A program made the translations under genes and the position numbers. Under the pieces are notes generated by a model that was given only the letters and a program-made list of their open reading frames with translations, had not been told where the DNA came from and did not search any database. A stretch of DNA of 64,000 bases from Actinacidiphila paucisporea (GTDB lineage: Bacteria > Actinomycetota > Actinomycetes > Streptomycetales > Streptomycetaceae): assembly GCF_900142575.1 (NCBI RefSeq), contig NZ_FRBI01000001.1, forward strand, positions 435,014-499,013. The letters are read 5' to 3'. Positions 36,012 to 45,654 of the stretch are shown here, piece after piece (within the stretch, counting starts at the first letter, position 1; the number at the start of each line of letters is the position of its first letter).

Positions 36012-37082
36012 TCAGCCGAGCCGCGGCTGAATCGTCTCGATGAACACGGACCGCTTCTGCTCGCCGGTGAGATGGCACGCGGAGCCGCGGCCGTCCGGCA
36101 GTTCCGGCCGCTCGGTGGCGCACCGGCCGCCGCCGACCAGGTCGGTGAAGCCGCAGCGCGGATGGAAGGCACAGCCGGGCGGCGGGGAGAGCAGGCTCGG
36201 CGGCGCCCCCGGGATCGGCGTCAGCGGCTCCGTCACGTCCGACATCAGCCGCGGCATCGACCCCAGCAGGCCCCAGGTGTAGGGGTGCTGCGGCTCGCGG
36301 ATCAGCTCGCGCACCGAACCGCGCTCCACGGCCCGCCCCGCGTACATCACCAGCAGGTCGTCGGCCACGTTGGAGACCACGCCCAGGTCGTGGGTGATCA
36401 GGATGATCGCCGAGCCGAACTCCTGCTGGAGGTCCTTGAGCAGGTCGAGGATCTGCGCCTGCACGGTCACGTCCAGCGCGGTGGTCGGCTCGTCGGCGAT
36501 CAGCAGGTCGGGGTTGCACACCAGCGCCATCGCGATCATCGCCCGCTGCCGCATACCGCCGGAGAACTGGTGCGGGTAGTCGTCCACCCGCATGCGCGGC
36601 TGCGGGATGCCGACCTTCTCCAGCATCTCGATCGCCCGCTCCCGGCCCTCCCGCTTGCTGACGCCCCGGTGCTTCACGTACGGCTCGGCGATCTGCCGGC
36701 CGACGGTGTAGTACGGCGACAGCGCCGTCAGCGAGTCCTGGAAGATCATCGCGACCTTGTCGCCGCGCAGCTTCTCCAGCGTTCGGTTGCTCGCCCCGGT
36801 CAGCTCCTGGCCGTCCAGCAGGATCTCGCCGGCGACCTCGGTGGTGGCCGGGTTGTGCAGCCCCAGCACGGTCAGGTTGGTCACCGACTTCCCGGAGCCC
36901 GACTCGCCGACGATGCCCAGCGTCCTGCCGCGCTCCAGGTCGAACGACAGCCCGTCGACTGCCTTGACGATGCCGTCCTCGGTGGAGAAGCGCACGTACA
37001 GGTCGCGTACCGACAAGAACGCGTCGGACGCGGCCGGGGCGGCGTCCTCGGCGAATTCCCCCGGTTTGGTCATGGTGGTCAC
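36012..37082 (-). CDS. Peptide ABC transporter ATPase (OppD/DppD type), operon 3
   Basis: A 356-residue ATPase. Walker A is GESGSGKS, Q loop [13 protein letters not shown], signature FSGGMRQR, Walker [14 protein letters not shown], His switch LITHDLG. The C-terminal region has [18 protein letters not shown], the oligopeptide-transporter cysteine cluster with a longer gap than usual. I prefer GTG 37082 over ATG 37073 because AGGAG lies 7 bases upstream. The gap from the permease stop is 10 bases, so the genes are co-transcribed. Confidence 0.93.
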   Translation of the reverse strand: MTTMTKPGEFAEDAAPAASDAFLSVRDLYVRFSTEDGIVKAVDGLSFDLERGRTLGIVGESGSGKSVTNLTVLGLHNPATTEVAGEILLDGQELTGASNRTLEKLRGDKVAMIFQDSLTALSPYYTVGRQIAEPYVKHRGVSKREGRERAIEMLEKVGIPQPRMRVDDYPHQFSGGMRQRAMIAMALVCNPDLLIADEPTTALDVTVQAQILDLLKDLQQEFGSAIILITHDLGVVSNVADDLLVMYAGRAVERGSVRELIREPQHPYTWGLLGSMPRLMSDVTEPLTPIPGAPPSLLSPPPGCAFHPRCGFTDLVGGGRCATERPELPDGRGSACHLTGEQKRSVFIETIQPRLG

Positions 37083-37092
37083 TGACGGTCTC

Positions 37093-38070
37093 CTAGGACA
37101 GCCGCACGCGCGGGTCGATGAACGCGTAGGCGGCGTCCACGAGGATGTTGAACAGGACGATCAGGGCGGCGCTGAAGAGCATCACGCCCATGAGCATGGG
37201 CAGGTCCGTCTTGGTCACCGAGTCGATCGCCAGCCGCCCGAGGCCGGCGAGCTGGAAGGTGTACTCGGTGATCATCGCGCCGCCGAGAAGCGATCCGAGG
37301 TCGATGCCCAGGATGGTGACGATCGGGATCAGCGATCCGCGCCAGGCGTAGCGGAAGAAGACGTACGCGCTGGACATGCCCTTCGCGCGGGCGGTGCGGA
37401 CGTGCTCCTCCTGGAGCTGCTCGATCATCGTGGAGCGCGACATACGCGTGTAGTTCGCGGTGAACAGGATCGACAGCACGCACCACGGGATCAGCAGCCC
37501 GTTGAACCAGGACAGCGGATTGTCCGTGAACGGCACGTACTTGGGCTGGTCGAGGATGTGGTTGTTGTAGACCAGCAGCGCCAGCACGATCGGGCCGACG
37601 AAGTAGATCTGCATCGAGCTGAGCACCAGAGAGGCGGAGCTGAAGACCTTGTCGACCGTGGTGCCGCGCTTCCACGCGGCGAGCATGCCGGTGCCCAGGC
37701 CGAACAGCAGGAAGACCACCATCGCGCCGAGCGCCAGCGACAGCGTCGTGGGCAGCCGGTCCATCAGGGTCGGCCAGACCGGCTCGCTGTTGGCGAAGGA
37801 GTAACCGAAGCAGGGCGCGGGGCAGTTGCCGGTCGAGAAGCGGTGACCGGTGAAGATCCGCACCATGTAGTGGTAGTACTGCACCGGCACCGGGTGGTCG
37901 AGGCCCAGGTTGTGGTGAATGGTCCTGAGGTTGTCCGGGGTGCAGTTCTTACCGCAGGACAGCAGCGCCGGGTCGTGGGGTATCGCGAAGAACAGGAAGA
38001 ACGTGAAGGCGCTGATGAACAGCAGGATGACCACAGCGCCGAGCGTCCGGCGGACGAGGAATCGAAGCAT
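37093..38070 (-). CDS. Peptide ABC transporter permease (OppB/DppB type), operon 3
   Basis: A 325-residue permease with the OppB N-terminus MLRFLVRRTLGAVVILLFIS and six helices. It has an EAA loop (LQEEHVRTARAKGMSSAYVFFRYAWRG in part). The large first exterior loop contains four cysteines (Cys39, Cys43, Cys83, Cys87), two CxxxC pairs absent from the other OppB proteins here. They could form disulfides or bind metal. The gene starts 99 bases after the binding-protein stop, and that gap holds a strong hairpin. Confidence 0.93.
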   Translation of the reverse strand: MLRFLVRRTLGAVVILLFISAFTFFLFFAIPHDPALLSCGKNCTPDNLRTIHHNLGLDHPVPVQYYHYMVRIFTGHRFSTGNCPAPCFGYSFANSEPVWPTLMDRLPTTLSLALGAMVVFLLFGLGTGMLAAWKRGTTVDKVFSSASLVLSSMQIYFVGPIVLALLVYNNHILDQPKYVPFTDNPLSWFNGLLIPWCVLSILFTANYTRMSRSTMIEQLQEEHVRTARAKGMSSAYVFFRYAWRGSLIPIVTILGIDLGSLLGGAMITEYTFQLAGLGRLAIDSVTKTDLPMLMGVMLFSAALIVLFNILVDAAYAFIDPRVRLS

Positions 38071-38120
38071 GGCGGTCGCAGCTCTCTGAGGACGGCGGCG
38101 GTGGTGGACCGGCGGGCGCC

Positions 38121-38153
38121 CCGGTGGGGCCGGACGGTGTCCGGCCCCACCGG
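38121..38153 (-). terminator. Hairpin after the binding-protein gene, operon 3
   Basis: A perfect 15-base stem (38121-38135 and 38139-38153) with a 3-base loop, starting 17 bases after the binding-protein stop on the minus strand. It lies inside the operon, so it is likely a partial terminator or 3' stabiliser that lets the binding protein be made in excess. Confidence 0.65.
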
Positions 38154-38169
38154 GAAGGTGCGCCGACGG

Positions 38170-39984
38170 TTACGGCTTGAGGTAGAGCTTGGTGGCGTCG
38201 ATGCCGGCCGACATGTTGTTGTACACGGCACCGCCGATCTTGGAGCCGAACAGCTGCAGCTCCTTGTAGTAGACGGTCGGCACGGCGGGGATGACCTTGG
38301 TCTCGATGTAGGTGTTCAGCGCGAACCACGCCGCCTGCGCCTGCTTCGGGTCGGTCAGCGCCGAGATCCGGTCGATCTCGCTGTTGATGTGCGGGTCGTT
38401 GACGTGCGAGTAGTTGGGCGCCTGGTCGGAGATGGTGCGGCCGTCGAAGATCGGCGGGATCACCGTCAGCGGGCTGGGCCAGTCCGAGCCCCATGCCTGC
38501 GCGTACATGTCGTACGGGTTGTCGACCTTGCCGACCAGGTCGTAGTAGGTGTCGGCGGGCAGCTCCTTGCGCTGCACGTCGAAGCCGGCGGCCTTCAGGG
38601 CGGCGGCGATGGACACCGAGTACTGCTGGCCCGCCGTGCTGTTGGCGTACGCGTAGGTGATCTTGGTGTTCAGCTTGCCCGCGTCGGTGAGGATCTTCTT
38701 GGCCGCGACCTGGTCGCCGTTGGGGTTGGCGACCTTGCCCAGCGGGTCGGCCTTCTGGTAGCCGGCCAGCGCGGGGCTGATGAAGCCGCCCGCGTACTCG
38801 GCGCCGTAGGACGCACCGAGCGCCTGGTAGACGGACTTGGTCGGGATCGCCAGCGCCAGCGCCTTGCGGACGTTGATGTCGGTGAGCTTCTTCATGTTGA
38901 AGTCGATCTGGCCGACGAAGGGCTGGTAGCCGGCCACCGTCCGCTTGTAGATCGCCGGAGTGCCCACCACGGTCGGGGTGTTGTTGGTGTCGACGGTGTT
39001 GTCGAAGCTCACCGAGGTCTGGTTGTCACCCGAGTCGGACATCAGCCGCTTGGTGGAGTCCTCGTTCTGGTGGTTGAAGGTGATCGCGAACGAGTCCACG
39101 TACTGGTGCCGGGCCGAGTCGGTGTTCGGGTCCCAGTTGGGGTTCTTCACCAGGGTCATCGACTTGCCCTGGTCGAAGGACTTGATCTCGTACGGACCCG
39201 AGGCGACCGGCGCCTTGTCGTACTTCGCCTGGGTGTCCTTCGCGGAGTCGACCACGGTGTAGCCGGGCATCGCGAACAGGTAGGGGGTGTCGCTCTGGGC
39301 CTTCGGGAAGTGGAAGACGACGGTCTTCGCGTCCGGCGTGGCCAGCAGGGTGTCCGGCAGGTGCTTGCCCTTGTACGGGCCGTCCGGCAGCAGCTTGCGG
39401 TAGTCGGTGCCGGTGACGTTGGCCAGCCACTGCTGCAGGTACGCCGGGCCGTTGGTCACGAACGGGGCGAACATCCGCTCCACCGACCAGCGGATGTCCT
39501 TGGACGTGATCGGCGTGCCGTCCTGGAACTTGATGCCGTCCTTGAGGTGGTACGTCCAGGTCTTGCCGCCGTCGGACGACTCACCGCTGTTGGTGGCGAG
39601 GTCGCCGACCACGGTGTAGTTGCCCTTGTTGTCCAGCTTGTACGTCGTCAGGCCGCGGTGGATCAGGGTGGCGAGCTGGCCCTCGTTCGACACGTAGATC
39701 TGGGCCGGGTCCAGGTGGGTGTAGCTGTCGCGCTCCAGCACGTTCATCGTGCCGCCGCTCACCGCGCCCGGGACGGGCTCGGCCGGACCCTTCGATGCGG
39801 CGTCGTCACCGAAGGTGATCTGCGACGCGAGCTGCTGGGCGCTCTTGCTCTGCTTCGCCCTCGCGTCCTTGTTCTCGGTGGTCTTGCCGCCCCCGCCCCC
39901 GCCACTGCTGCATGCGGTGAGGACCAGCGCGCCGGCGGCGACCGCCACCAGCGCGGCTCGGGTTCTACGCACGTAGAGTCTCAT
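38170..39984 (-). CDS. Peptide ABC transporter substrate-binding lipoprotein, operon 3
   Basis: A 604-residue SBP_bac_5 lipoprotein. MRLYVRRTRAALVAVAAGAL leads to the lipobox LTAC, followed by a Gly-rich and Lys-rich linker. Core features: LERDSYTHLDPAQIYVSNE, LKDGIKFQDGTPITSKDIRWSVER, VASGPYEIKSFDQGKSM, VRKALALAIPTKSVYQALG, YDMYAQAWGSDWPSP and IPAVPTVYYKELQLFGSK. It belongs to a different branch from the two BldKB-like proteins. The gene is second in its operon, between the two permease genes. Start ATG 39984; the ribosome site is weak. Confidence 0.92.
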   Translation of the reverse strand: MRLYVRRTRAALVAVAAGALVLTACSSGGGGGGKTTENKDARAKQSKSAQQLASQITFGDDAASKGPAEPVPGAVSGGTMNVLERDSYTHLDPAQIYVSNEGQLATLIHRGLTTYKLDNKGNYTVVGDLATNSGESSDGGKTWTYHLKDGIKFQDGTPITSKDIRWSVERMFAPFVTNGPAYLQQWLANVTGTDYRKLLPDGPYKGKHLPDTLLATPDAKTVVFHFPKAQSDTPYLFAMPGYTVVDSAKDTQAKYDKAPVASGPYEIKSFDQGKSMTLVKNPNWDPNTDSARHQYVDSFAITFNHQNEDSTKRLMSDSGDNQTSVSFDNTVDTNNTPTVVGTPAIYKRTVAGYQPFVGQIDFNMKKLTDINVRKALALAIPTKSVYQALGASYGAEYAGGFISPALAGYQKADPLGKVANPNGDQVAAKKILTDAGKLNTKITYAYANSTAGQQYSVSIAAALKAAGFDVQRKELPADTYYDLVGKVDNPYDMYAQAWGSDWPSPLTVIPPIFDGRTISDQAPNYSHVNDPHINSEIDRISALTDPKQAQAAWFALNTYIETKVIPAVPTVYYKELQLFGSKIGGAVYNNMSAGIDATKLYLKP

Positions 39985-40070
39985 ATCGGTTCTTGCACCC
40001 CTGTTCGTTGATGCTGTGAGCTGCCTGAATCGGCCCGGTGCGGGGCGACGCCGCCCCCACAACGGTGTCG

Positions 40071-41099
40071 CTAACGTGCGGCCTTCGGGTCGAATGCGTC
40101 CCGGACCGAATCCCCGAGGAGGTTGAACGCGACGATGAAGATCACCATCGCGATGCCCGGGAAGAACATGTAGGTGAGGTCGTTCTGGTAGATCTCGCCG
40201 CCGATCGCGAACATCCGTCCCCAGTCGGGCGTCGGCTCCACGAGCCCGACGCCGAGGAAGGACAGTCCGGCCTCCGCGGTCACGAAGGTCGGCAGCATCA
40301 GCGTGCTCTGCACGAGGATCGGCGTCACCAGGTTCGGCAGCAGCTCACGGCGGACGATCCGCCACGACGACGCGCCGGTCACCCGGGCGGCCTCGATGAA
40401 CTCCCGCTCGCGCAGGCTCAGTACCTGGCCGCGCAGCAACCGGGACAGGCCCATCCAGCCGAGGAACCACTGCACCGTGATCAGCGCCACCACCCGCAGA
40501 TACGTGGGCGTCTCGTCGACCGGGCTCACGAAGACCGCGGTGACCACCGGCATGACGGCGACGAAGAACAGCTGCGCGGGGAAGGCCATCAGCAGGTCGG
40601 TGATCCGGCCGACGAAGTAGTCCACCCTGCCGCCGAGGTAGCCGGCCGAGATGCCCAGCAGGATCGCGGTGACCGTCACGGCGATCGTCACCGCGAGCGC
40701 GATGCCCAGCGAGGTGCGGATGCCGTAGATCAGCTGGGTGAACACGTCCCGCCCGAGGTTCGGCTCGATGCCGAACCAGAAACGGCCGCTCATCCCGCCG
40801 TTGGGCGCGATCGGATAGCCGAAGTCGTTGAGCAGGCCCGGCTCGTTCTGGCCGTAGAGCGTGTACGGGTCCTTGCCGTACAGCTTCGCAATGACCGGCG
40901 CGAGGATCGCGACCACGAAGAAGAAGCCGACCACGTAGGCCGATATCACCCCGGTGCGGTCCCGCTTGAACCGCAGCCACATCAACTGGCCGGGGGACCG
41001 CCCGACCAGCTCGGCCGCGACGGCGGGATCGGCGGCGGTGGTGGTCTCATCCGGTTCCCCGGGCGGACCGGAGACCGTGGTCTCGGTGGAACTCGTCAT
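40071..41099 (-). CDS. Peptide ABC transporter permease (OppC/DppC type), first gene of operon 3
   Basis: A 342-residue permease with a long Thr/Pro-rich N-terminal tail before the first helix (RFKRDRTGVISAYVVGFFF). The exterior domain has GRFWFGIEPNLGRDVFTQLIYGIR. The EAA loop is EREFIEAARVTGASSWRIVRRELLPNL, and the end is LLGDSVRDAFDPKAAR. Starting the operon with this permease, followed by binding protein, second permease and two ATPases, is unusual and recalls, as far as I remember it, the bldKA-E order of Streptomyces coelicolor. The start is ATG 41099. I see no clear promoter in the 465 bases upstream. Confidence 0.92.
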   Translation of the reverse strand: MTSSTETTVSGPPGEPDETTTAADPAVAAELVGRSPGQLMWLRFKRDRTGVISAYVVGFFFVVAILAPVIAKLYGKDPYTLYGQNEPGLLNDFGYPIAPNGGMSGRFWFGIEPNLGRDVFTQLIYGIRTSLGIALAVTIAVTVTAILLGISAGYLGGRVDYFVGRITDLLMAFPAQLFFVAVMPVVTAVFVSPVDETPTYLRVVALITVQWFLGWMGLSRLLRGQVLSLREREFIEAARVTGASSWRIVRRELLPNLVTPILVQSTLMLPTFVTAEAGLSFLGVGLVEPTPDWGRMFAIGGEIYQNDLTYMFFPGIAMVIFIVAFNLLGDSVRDAFDPKAAR

Positions 41100-41564
41100 C
41101 GCGATAGCCCCCGCAACGGTAATGGGACGGCGCGACGGGTTGGCGCGTCGCGAGTTGCCCGGACTGTCGCAATGAAAGCAACTTCCAGTCAAGAGGGTGC
41201 GGAGGGAAGAAAGCGTGCCCCACTGCTTCTTGAGCGAACATTGAGCAGATCGTCTTCCGGATGTGCTTGACAACTCTCGGGCGCAGCGGGCTTGTCGGAC
41301 TTGTCCGGACCAAACGCGTTAACATGCGAGCAACTTGACTGTCGTCTGACCGATATACGGACCAGCGGTCTTGCTGTCCGTACGCCATGCGCTCCCGCCC
41401 CCGGGCGTGACTGCCTCTTGCGGTGCGTCGCTCGCCTGCGGCTGCCGTCATGGTGGCGCGCGGCGGTTCTCCCTCGGTGCTTCACCGAGGGAGAACTGCG
41501 CGCGCGAGCACGAGGCCGGGAAAGACGCGACGCCACCGCATGTGGCAGCCGCTGGGGCGGAGGG
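41100..41564 (-). promoter_or_regulatory. 465-base intergenic region between peptidase and operon 3
   Basis: No believable gene is present. It contains the peptidase terminator at 41466-41496. A weak DasR-like sequence ACTTGTCCGGACCAAA lies at 41299-41314, sharing only the right half and the GTC of the left half with the consensus. No good -35/-10 pair could be found for the operon 3 permease. The stretch 41100-41350 must hold that promoter. Confidence 0.35.
41466..41496 (-). terminator. Terminator of the S9 peptidase gene
   Basis: A perfect 14-base stem GTTCTCCCTCGGTG/CACCGAGGGAGAAC with loop CTT, 69 bases beyond the peptidase stop in the minus direction. Confidence 0.75.
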
Positions 41565-43712
41565 TCAGGCCTGCGCGGCGAGCGAGCGGCGCAGGAAGTC
41601 GACCTGGAGGAGCAGCAGATTCTCCGCGACCTGCTCCTGGGGGGTCATGTGGGTGATGCCGCCCGACAGGGGGAGGACCTCGTGGGGGCGCCCGGCCGCC
41701 AGCAGGGCCGTGGACAGCCGGAGGGTGTTCGCCACCAGGACGTTGTCGTCGGCGAAGCCGTGAACGATCATCAAAGGCCGCGCGGGAGACGCCAGTTGCG
41801 GGATGCCGTCGGCGGTGACGACCGAGTTGAGGTCGTAGGCCTCGGCCTGCTCCGCCGGGTGGCCGAGGTAGCGCTCGGTGTAGTGCGTGTCGTACAGCCG
41901 CTGGTCGGTCAGCGGGGCGCCGGCGACCCCGGCGTGGAAGACGTCGGGCCGGCGCAGCACCGCGAGCGCGGCAAGCGTGCCGCCGAAGGACCAGCCGCGG
42001 ATCGCGACCCGGCCGAGGTCGAGCGGGAAGTCCTCCGCGAGCGCGTGCAGCGCGTCGATCTGGTCGGCCAGGACCACCTCGGCGAGCCGCCCGCCGGCGA
42101 TGCCCTTCTCCCACCCGGGGGAGCGCCCCGGCGTCCCGCGGCCGTCCGCCACGATCACCGCGAAGCCCTGGTCGGCGAACCACTGCGAGACCAGGTGCGG
42201 GTTGTGCGCGGCCAGCACGCGCTGGCCGTGCGGACCGCCGTACGGGTCCATCAGCACCGGCAGCGGGCCGTCGCCTTCCGCGTAGCCGGTGGGCAGCAGC
42301 ACCGCGCACGGGATGCTCCGCTTCCCGGCCTCGGTGAAGCGCACCCGGGCGGTCAGCGACGGGGTCTCGGCGTGGGAGGCCACCTCGGCGACCTGCCGCC
42401 CCGCGCGCAGGACGCGGACCGCCGCACCCGGGCGGTCGGGCACCGCGGAGACCAGCACGGTGACCTCGCCCGCGCGCACCGCGGAATGCACCCCGGGCTC
42501 CCGCGTGACGCGGACCGGGCCTTCCGGGGTCACCCGGTGGACATGGATCTGCCCGGTCTCCTGGTCGGCGGCGTCAGGACCCGCCGAGGCGCTGACCAGG
42601 ATGTCGTCGCCGCCCGCGTCCAGCACCGCCCGCACGTGCAACTCGCCGTCGGTCAGGGCGGTGTCACCTGCCATCAGAACCCGGACGCCGTCCACGTCGG
42701 TGATCCGCAGCAGGGTCCCGTCGGGCCGCAGAGCCGGCACGCCGGGGAAAAGATCAAGCCAAATTCGATCTTCCTCGGCGACCGCGGTGCTGGTCGCACC
42801 CGTCGCGAGGTCCACCGTCAGGTAGTGCTGGGTGCGCTGGTCGCGTGCCTGGACCAGCAGCACCGGCGGCCCCGCGGCCGTCCAGTGCACCGCCGCCAGA
42901 TACGGGAAGCGCTCCCGGTCCCACGTCACGTCCAGCCGGGCGCCGTCGAGGCCCAGCAGCGCCAGCGACACCTCCGCGTTGGCCGTGCCCGCCGCCGGAT
43001 AGGCCACCTCGACCGGGGCCCGGTCGGGCTGCGCCGGCTCGGAGATCCAGCGCCGCGCCACCCCCGACTCGTCCACCCTGGCGGCCAGCAGCGCGGAGCT
43101 GTCCGGCGCCCACCAGAAGCCGCGAGAGCGGCCCATCTCCTCGGCCGCGACGAATTCCGCGAGCCCCCACGTCACCTGGTCGCCGTCGGGCTCGGCGAGA
43201 GCCCGCTCGCCCGTGCCGTCCGCCGCGACCACCCGCAGCGCGCCCCCCGCCGCGTACGCCACCCACCGGCCGTCCGGCGACGGTCGCGGGTCGACCACGG
43301 GACCGGGCACCGGCAACTCGCGCGCGCCGCCGCCGTCCGGCAGCAGCGAGGCGGTGAACAGCCGCCCCGACAGCGCGAAGGCGGCGACCGCCGCGGCGCC
43401 GTCCACCGCATAGGCGACCACGCCCGCGGAACCCTCCCGGCTGCGCTCCCTGCGGGCCTTCTCGGCCGCCGGCAGGTCCTCCTGCGAGCCGCCCAGCAGC
43501 GCCACCGGGTCGGCCGCCACCCGCTCGCCCGGCGCCGCCCCGCCCGCCGCCGGCAGGTCCAGCACCCACAGCAGTTGGGCGGTGTCCGTACCCGACCGCG
43601 ACCGCAGGAAAGCCACCCGCTCGCCCCCGGGCGCGACGGCGAAAGCCCGCGGCGCCCCGAGGGTGAACCGCTGCGTTCGTGCGTGCTGCCGCGGGAATGA
43701 GAGGTACGTCAT
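41565..43712 (-). CDS. S9 family peptidase (dipeptidyl peptidase IV / prolyl oligopeptidase type)
   Basis: A 715-residue serine peptidase. Residues about 1-450 form the DPP-IV-like beta-propeller (FTLGAPRAFAVAPGGERVAFL, PDGRWVAYAAGG), and the last 250 the alpha/beta-hydrolase domain. The catalytic triad is visible: Ser in GWSFGG (about 575), Asp in IVHGFADDNV, and His in LSGGITHMTP. The N-terminal EE motif of DPP-IV, which holds the substrate amino end, is matched by AEFVAAEEMGRSRGFWW. It has no signal peptide, so it would cleave dipeptides from peptides already in the cytoplasm, fitting the three peptide importers next door. I chose ATG 43712; GTG 43742 is possible. Neither has a strong ribosome site. 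Confidence 0.92.
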   Translation of the reverse strand: MTYLSFPRQHARTQRFTLGAPRAFAVAPGGERVAFLRSRSGTDTAQLLWVLDLPAAGGAAPGERVAADPVALLGGSQEDLPAAEKARRERSREGSAGVVAYAVDGAAAVAAFALSGRLFTASLLPDGGGARELPVPGPVVDPRPSPDGRWVAYAAGGALRVVAADGTGERALAEPDGDQVTWGLAEFVAAEEMGRSRGFWWAPDSSALLAARVDESGVARRWISEPAQPDRAPVEVAYPAAGTANAEVSLALLGLDGARLDVTWDRERFPYLAAVHWTAAGPPVLLVQARDQRTQHYLTVDLATGATSTAVAEEDRIWLDLFPGVPALRPDGTLLRITDVDGVRVLMAGDTALTDGELHVRAVLDAGGDDILVSASAGPDAADQETGQIHVHRVTPEGPVRVTREPGVHSAVRAGEVTVLVSAVPDRPGAAVRVLRAGRQVAEVASHAETPSLTARVRFTEAGKRSIPCAVLLPTGYAEGDGPLPVLMDPYGGPHGQRVLAAHNPHLVSQWFADQGFAVIVADGRGTPGRSPGWEKGIAGGRLAEVVLADQIDALHALAEDFPLDLGRVAIRGWSFGGTLAALAVLRRPDVFHAGVAGAPLTDQRLYDTHYTERYLGHPAEQAEAYDLNSVVTADGIPQLASPARPLMIVHGFADDNVLVANTLRLSTALLAAGRPHEVLPLSGGITHMTPQEQVAENLLLLQVDFLRRSLAAQA

Positions 43713-43972
43713 ACCCGGCACAGTAGGGGGTGCCACCGACAACCGCCTCCGAATAACCGCCGGATGGCCCCGCAGGCCCCCCGACCAGCGCAGCAGTACC
43801 CCTTGTCGAATTCACGCCGGGGCCCTCCGGTGGCCGGATCTGGTCATGCGCCCCCGCGTGCTTCCGTGCTCCGACATATGCGGTGGCACGGAAAGTTATG
43901 ATCCGTTGCCGTGGGTGGGTAATAAGCATGTGGCAACTGACATGAACCCTGCGTACCTGGAGGTGAGCCGCT

Positions 43973-44167
43973 GTGGCACTCTCGATTTCGGCGGTGCTGC
44001 TGCTGCTGATCATCGTGGTCCTGCTGATCCGCAGGTCCGGCCTGAAGACAGGCCACGCCATCGCATGCACGCTGCTGGGCTTCTACCTGGCGAGTTCGTC
44101 CTGGGCGCCACAGATCACCGACCTCACCAACAACGTCGCGGGAATGATCTCCGACATCAAGTTCTGA
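43973..44167 (+). CDS. 64-residue membrane protein
   Basis: A very small protein starting at GTG 43973 behind a near-perfect ribosome site GGAGGTGA (43959-43966). The first 19 residues (ALSISAVLLLLIIVVLLIRR) are one transmembrane helix ending in Arg-Arg. A second, weaker hydrophobic stretch (AIACTLLGFYLASSSWA) is near the middle, and the C-terminus is polar. No domain is recognised. The strong ribosome site and its position 31 bases ahead of mshB argue that it is expressed. The function is unknown. Confidence 0.75.
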   Translation: MALSISAVLLLLIIVVLLIRRSGLKTGHAIACTLLGFYLASSSWAPQITDLTNNVAGMISDIKF

Positions 44168-44198
44168 GTGCCACCGGCGGGGGCCGTAGGCTTTCGCC

Positions 44199-45137
44199 AT
44201 GACCGACCGATCCACCCCGCCCGCACGTCCCGCGCGCCGGCTGCTGCTCGTCCACGCCCACCCGGACGACGAGACGATCAACAACGGCGCCACCATGGCG
44301 AAGTACGCGGCGGAAGGTGCCCTCGTCACCCTCGTCACCTGCACGCTGGGCGAGGAGGGCGAGGTCATCCCGCCTGAGCTGGCCCACCTGGCGTCCGACC
44401 GGGACGACACCCTGGGCGACCACCGGATCGGCGAGCTGGCGGCGGCGATGTCGGAGCTGGGCGTCACCGACCACCGCTTCCTCGGCGGCCCCGGCCGCTA
44501 CCGCGACTCCGGCATGATGGGCGTCGCCCAGAACGAGGTGGCCGACTGCTTCTGGCAGGCCGACCTCGACGAGGCGGCGGGCCACCTGGCCGAGGTCATC
44601 CTGGACGTACGCCCGCAGGCGCTGGTCACCTACGACGACAACGGCGGCTACGGCCACCCCGACCACATCCAGGCCCACCGGGTCGCCCTGCGCGGCTACG
44701 AACTGGCCGCGGACCAGGGCCACCGGGTCGACCGGGTCTTCGAGATCTGCGTCCCGCGGTCGGTGGTCGAGGAGGGCTTCGCCCGCCTCGCGGAAGCCGG
44801 CCGCGACTTCCCCTTCGAGCAGGTCGCCTCCCCGGACGACGTGCCGGGCGTCGTGGACGACGACCAGGTCACCGTGGCGATCGACGGCAGCGCCTACACC
44901 GACCGCAAGACCGCGGCGATGCGCGCGCACGCCACCCAGATCGCCGTGGACGGCCCGTTCTTCGCGCTGTCCAACGACCTCGGGCAGCCGTTCTTCGCGA
45001 CCGAGTACTACCGCCAGGTGCGCGGTGAGGCCCTCGGCGGCGGGCCTTCGGGCGCCCCGGCCGGCGACCTCTTCGACGGCGACGGCGACTTCAACGGCGG
45101 CGACAGCGGCGACGACGGTCGGGGGAGCGCGTCATGA
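44199..45137 (+). CDS. mshB: GlcNAc-inositol deacetylase of mycothiol synthesis
   Basis: A 312-residue zinc deacetylase of the LmbE/PIG-L fold. It removes acetate from N-acetyl-glucosaminyl-inositol, the second step of mycothiol synthesis. The zinc motif is [13 protein letters not shown] (His and Asp-Asp), with the third ligand in [10 protein letters not shown]. MshB-specific stretches include [22 protein letters not shown] and [14 protein letters not shown]. The start is ATG 44199; TAGGCT (44187-44192) lies 6 bases upstream, which suggests a leaderless mRNA. A Gly/Asp-rich C-terminal extension is added. Its stop overlaps the next ATG (ATGA). Confidence 0.95.
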   Translation: MTDRSTPPARPARRLLLVHAHPDDETINNGATMAKYAAEGALVTLVTCTLGEEGEVIPPELAHLASDRDDTLGDHRIGELAAAMSELGVTDHRFLGGPGRYRDSGMMGVAQNEVADCFWQADLDEAAGHLAEVILDVRPQALVTYDDNGGYGHPDHIQAHRVALRGYELAADQGHRVDRVFEICVPRSVVEEGFARLAEAGRDFPFEQVASPDDVPGVVDDDQVTVAIDGSAYTDRKTAAMRAHATQIAVDGPFFALSNDLGQPFFATEYYRQVRGEALGGGPSGAPAGDLFDGDGDFNGGDSGDDGRGSAS

Positions 45138-45502
45138 CCACCCCCGTCACGCTCGGCCGCATCCTCGGCTACCTCGGCCTCGCCGTCCTCGGCGCCCTCG
45201 TCGCGCTCGCCGGGGCGCTCGTCCAGGACGGCTGGTTCCCCGGCGGGCTGTTCCTCGCCCTCGCGGGCTGCGCGGCCCTCTTCTACGGCGGTCTGAAGGC
45301 CACCGGCAGCCGTGTCGGCGTGGCCGTGCCGGCCGCCGTCTGGCTCGTCTCGGTGCTGCTGCTCAGCTCCAGCCGCCCCGAGGGCGACTTCCTCTTCGCG
45401 GCGGGCGCCTCGGCCTACCTCTACCTCCTCGGCGGCGCCCTGGTCGCGGTGATCTGCGCCACTCTGCCCCAACTGACCTCATCCGGGGCGAATACCGCCT
45501 GA
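45134..45502 (+). CDS. DUF6113-like membrane protein, coupled to mshB
   Basis: A 122-residue hydrophobic protein with four predicted membrane segments ([71 protein letters not shown]). The conserved context directly after mshB in Streptomyces is where DUF6113 proteins are found, and the length agrees. Translation is coupled to mshB by an ATGA overlap. The function is unknown; a role in mycothiol handling is only a guess from position. Confidence 0.75.
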   Translation: MTTPVTLGRILGYLGLAVLGALVALAGALVQDGWFPGGLFLALAGCAALFYGGLKATGSRVGVAVPAAVWLVSVLLLSSSRPEGDFLFAAGASAYLYLLGGALVAVICATLPQLTSSGANTA

Positions 45503-45654
45503 CTTGGCGGGCAGGGGCAACCGCATGGTTGGCTGAGCGCGAGCGTTCCGGCCGACCAGGGTCGCGGTCACCGGCAGGTCGGTATGGTGGGGCCGCCGGC
45601 GAGCCGCAAGCGGAGAACAGTGTCGGGCGGCGAAGCTAACCGGGAGAGCCTGCT

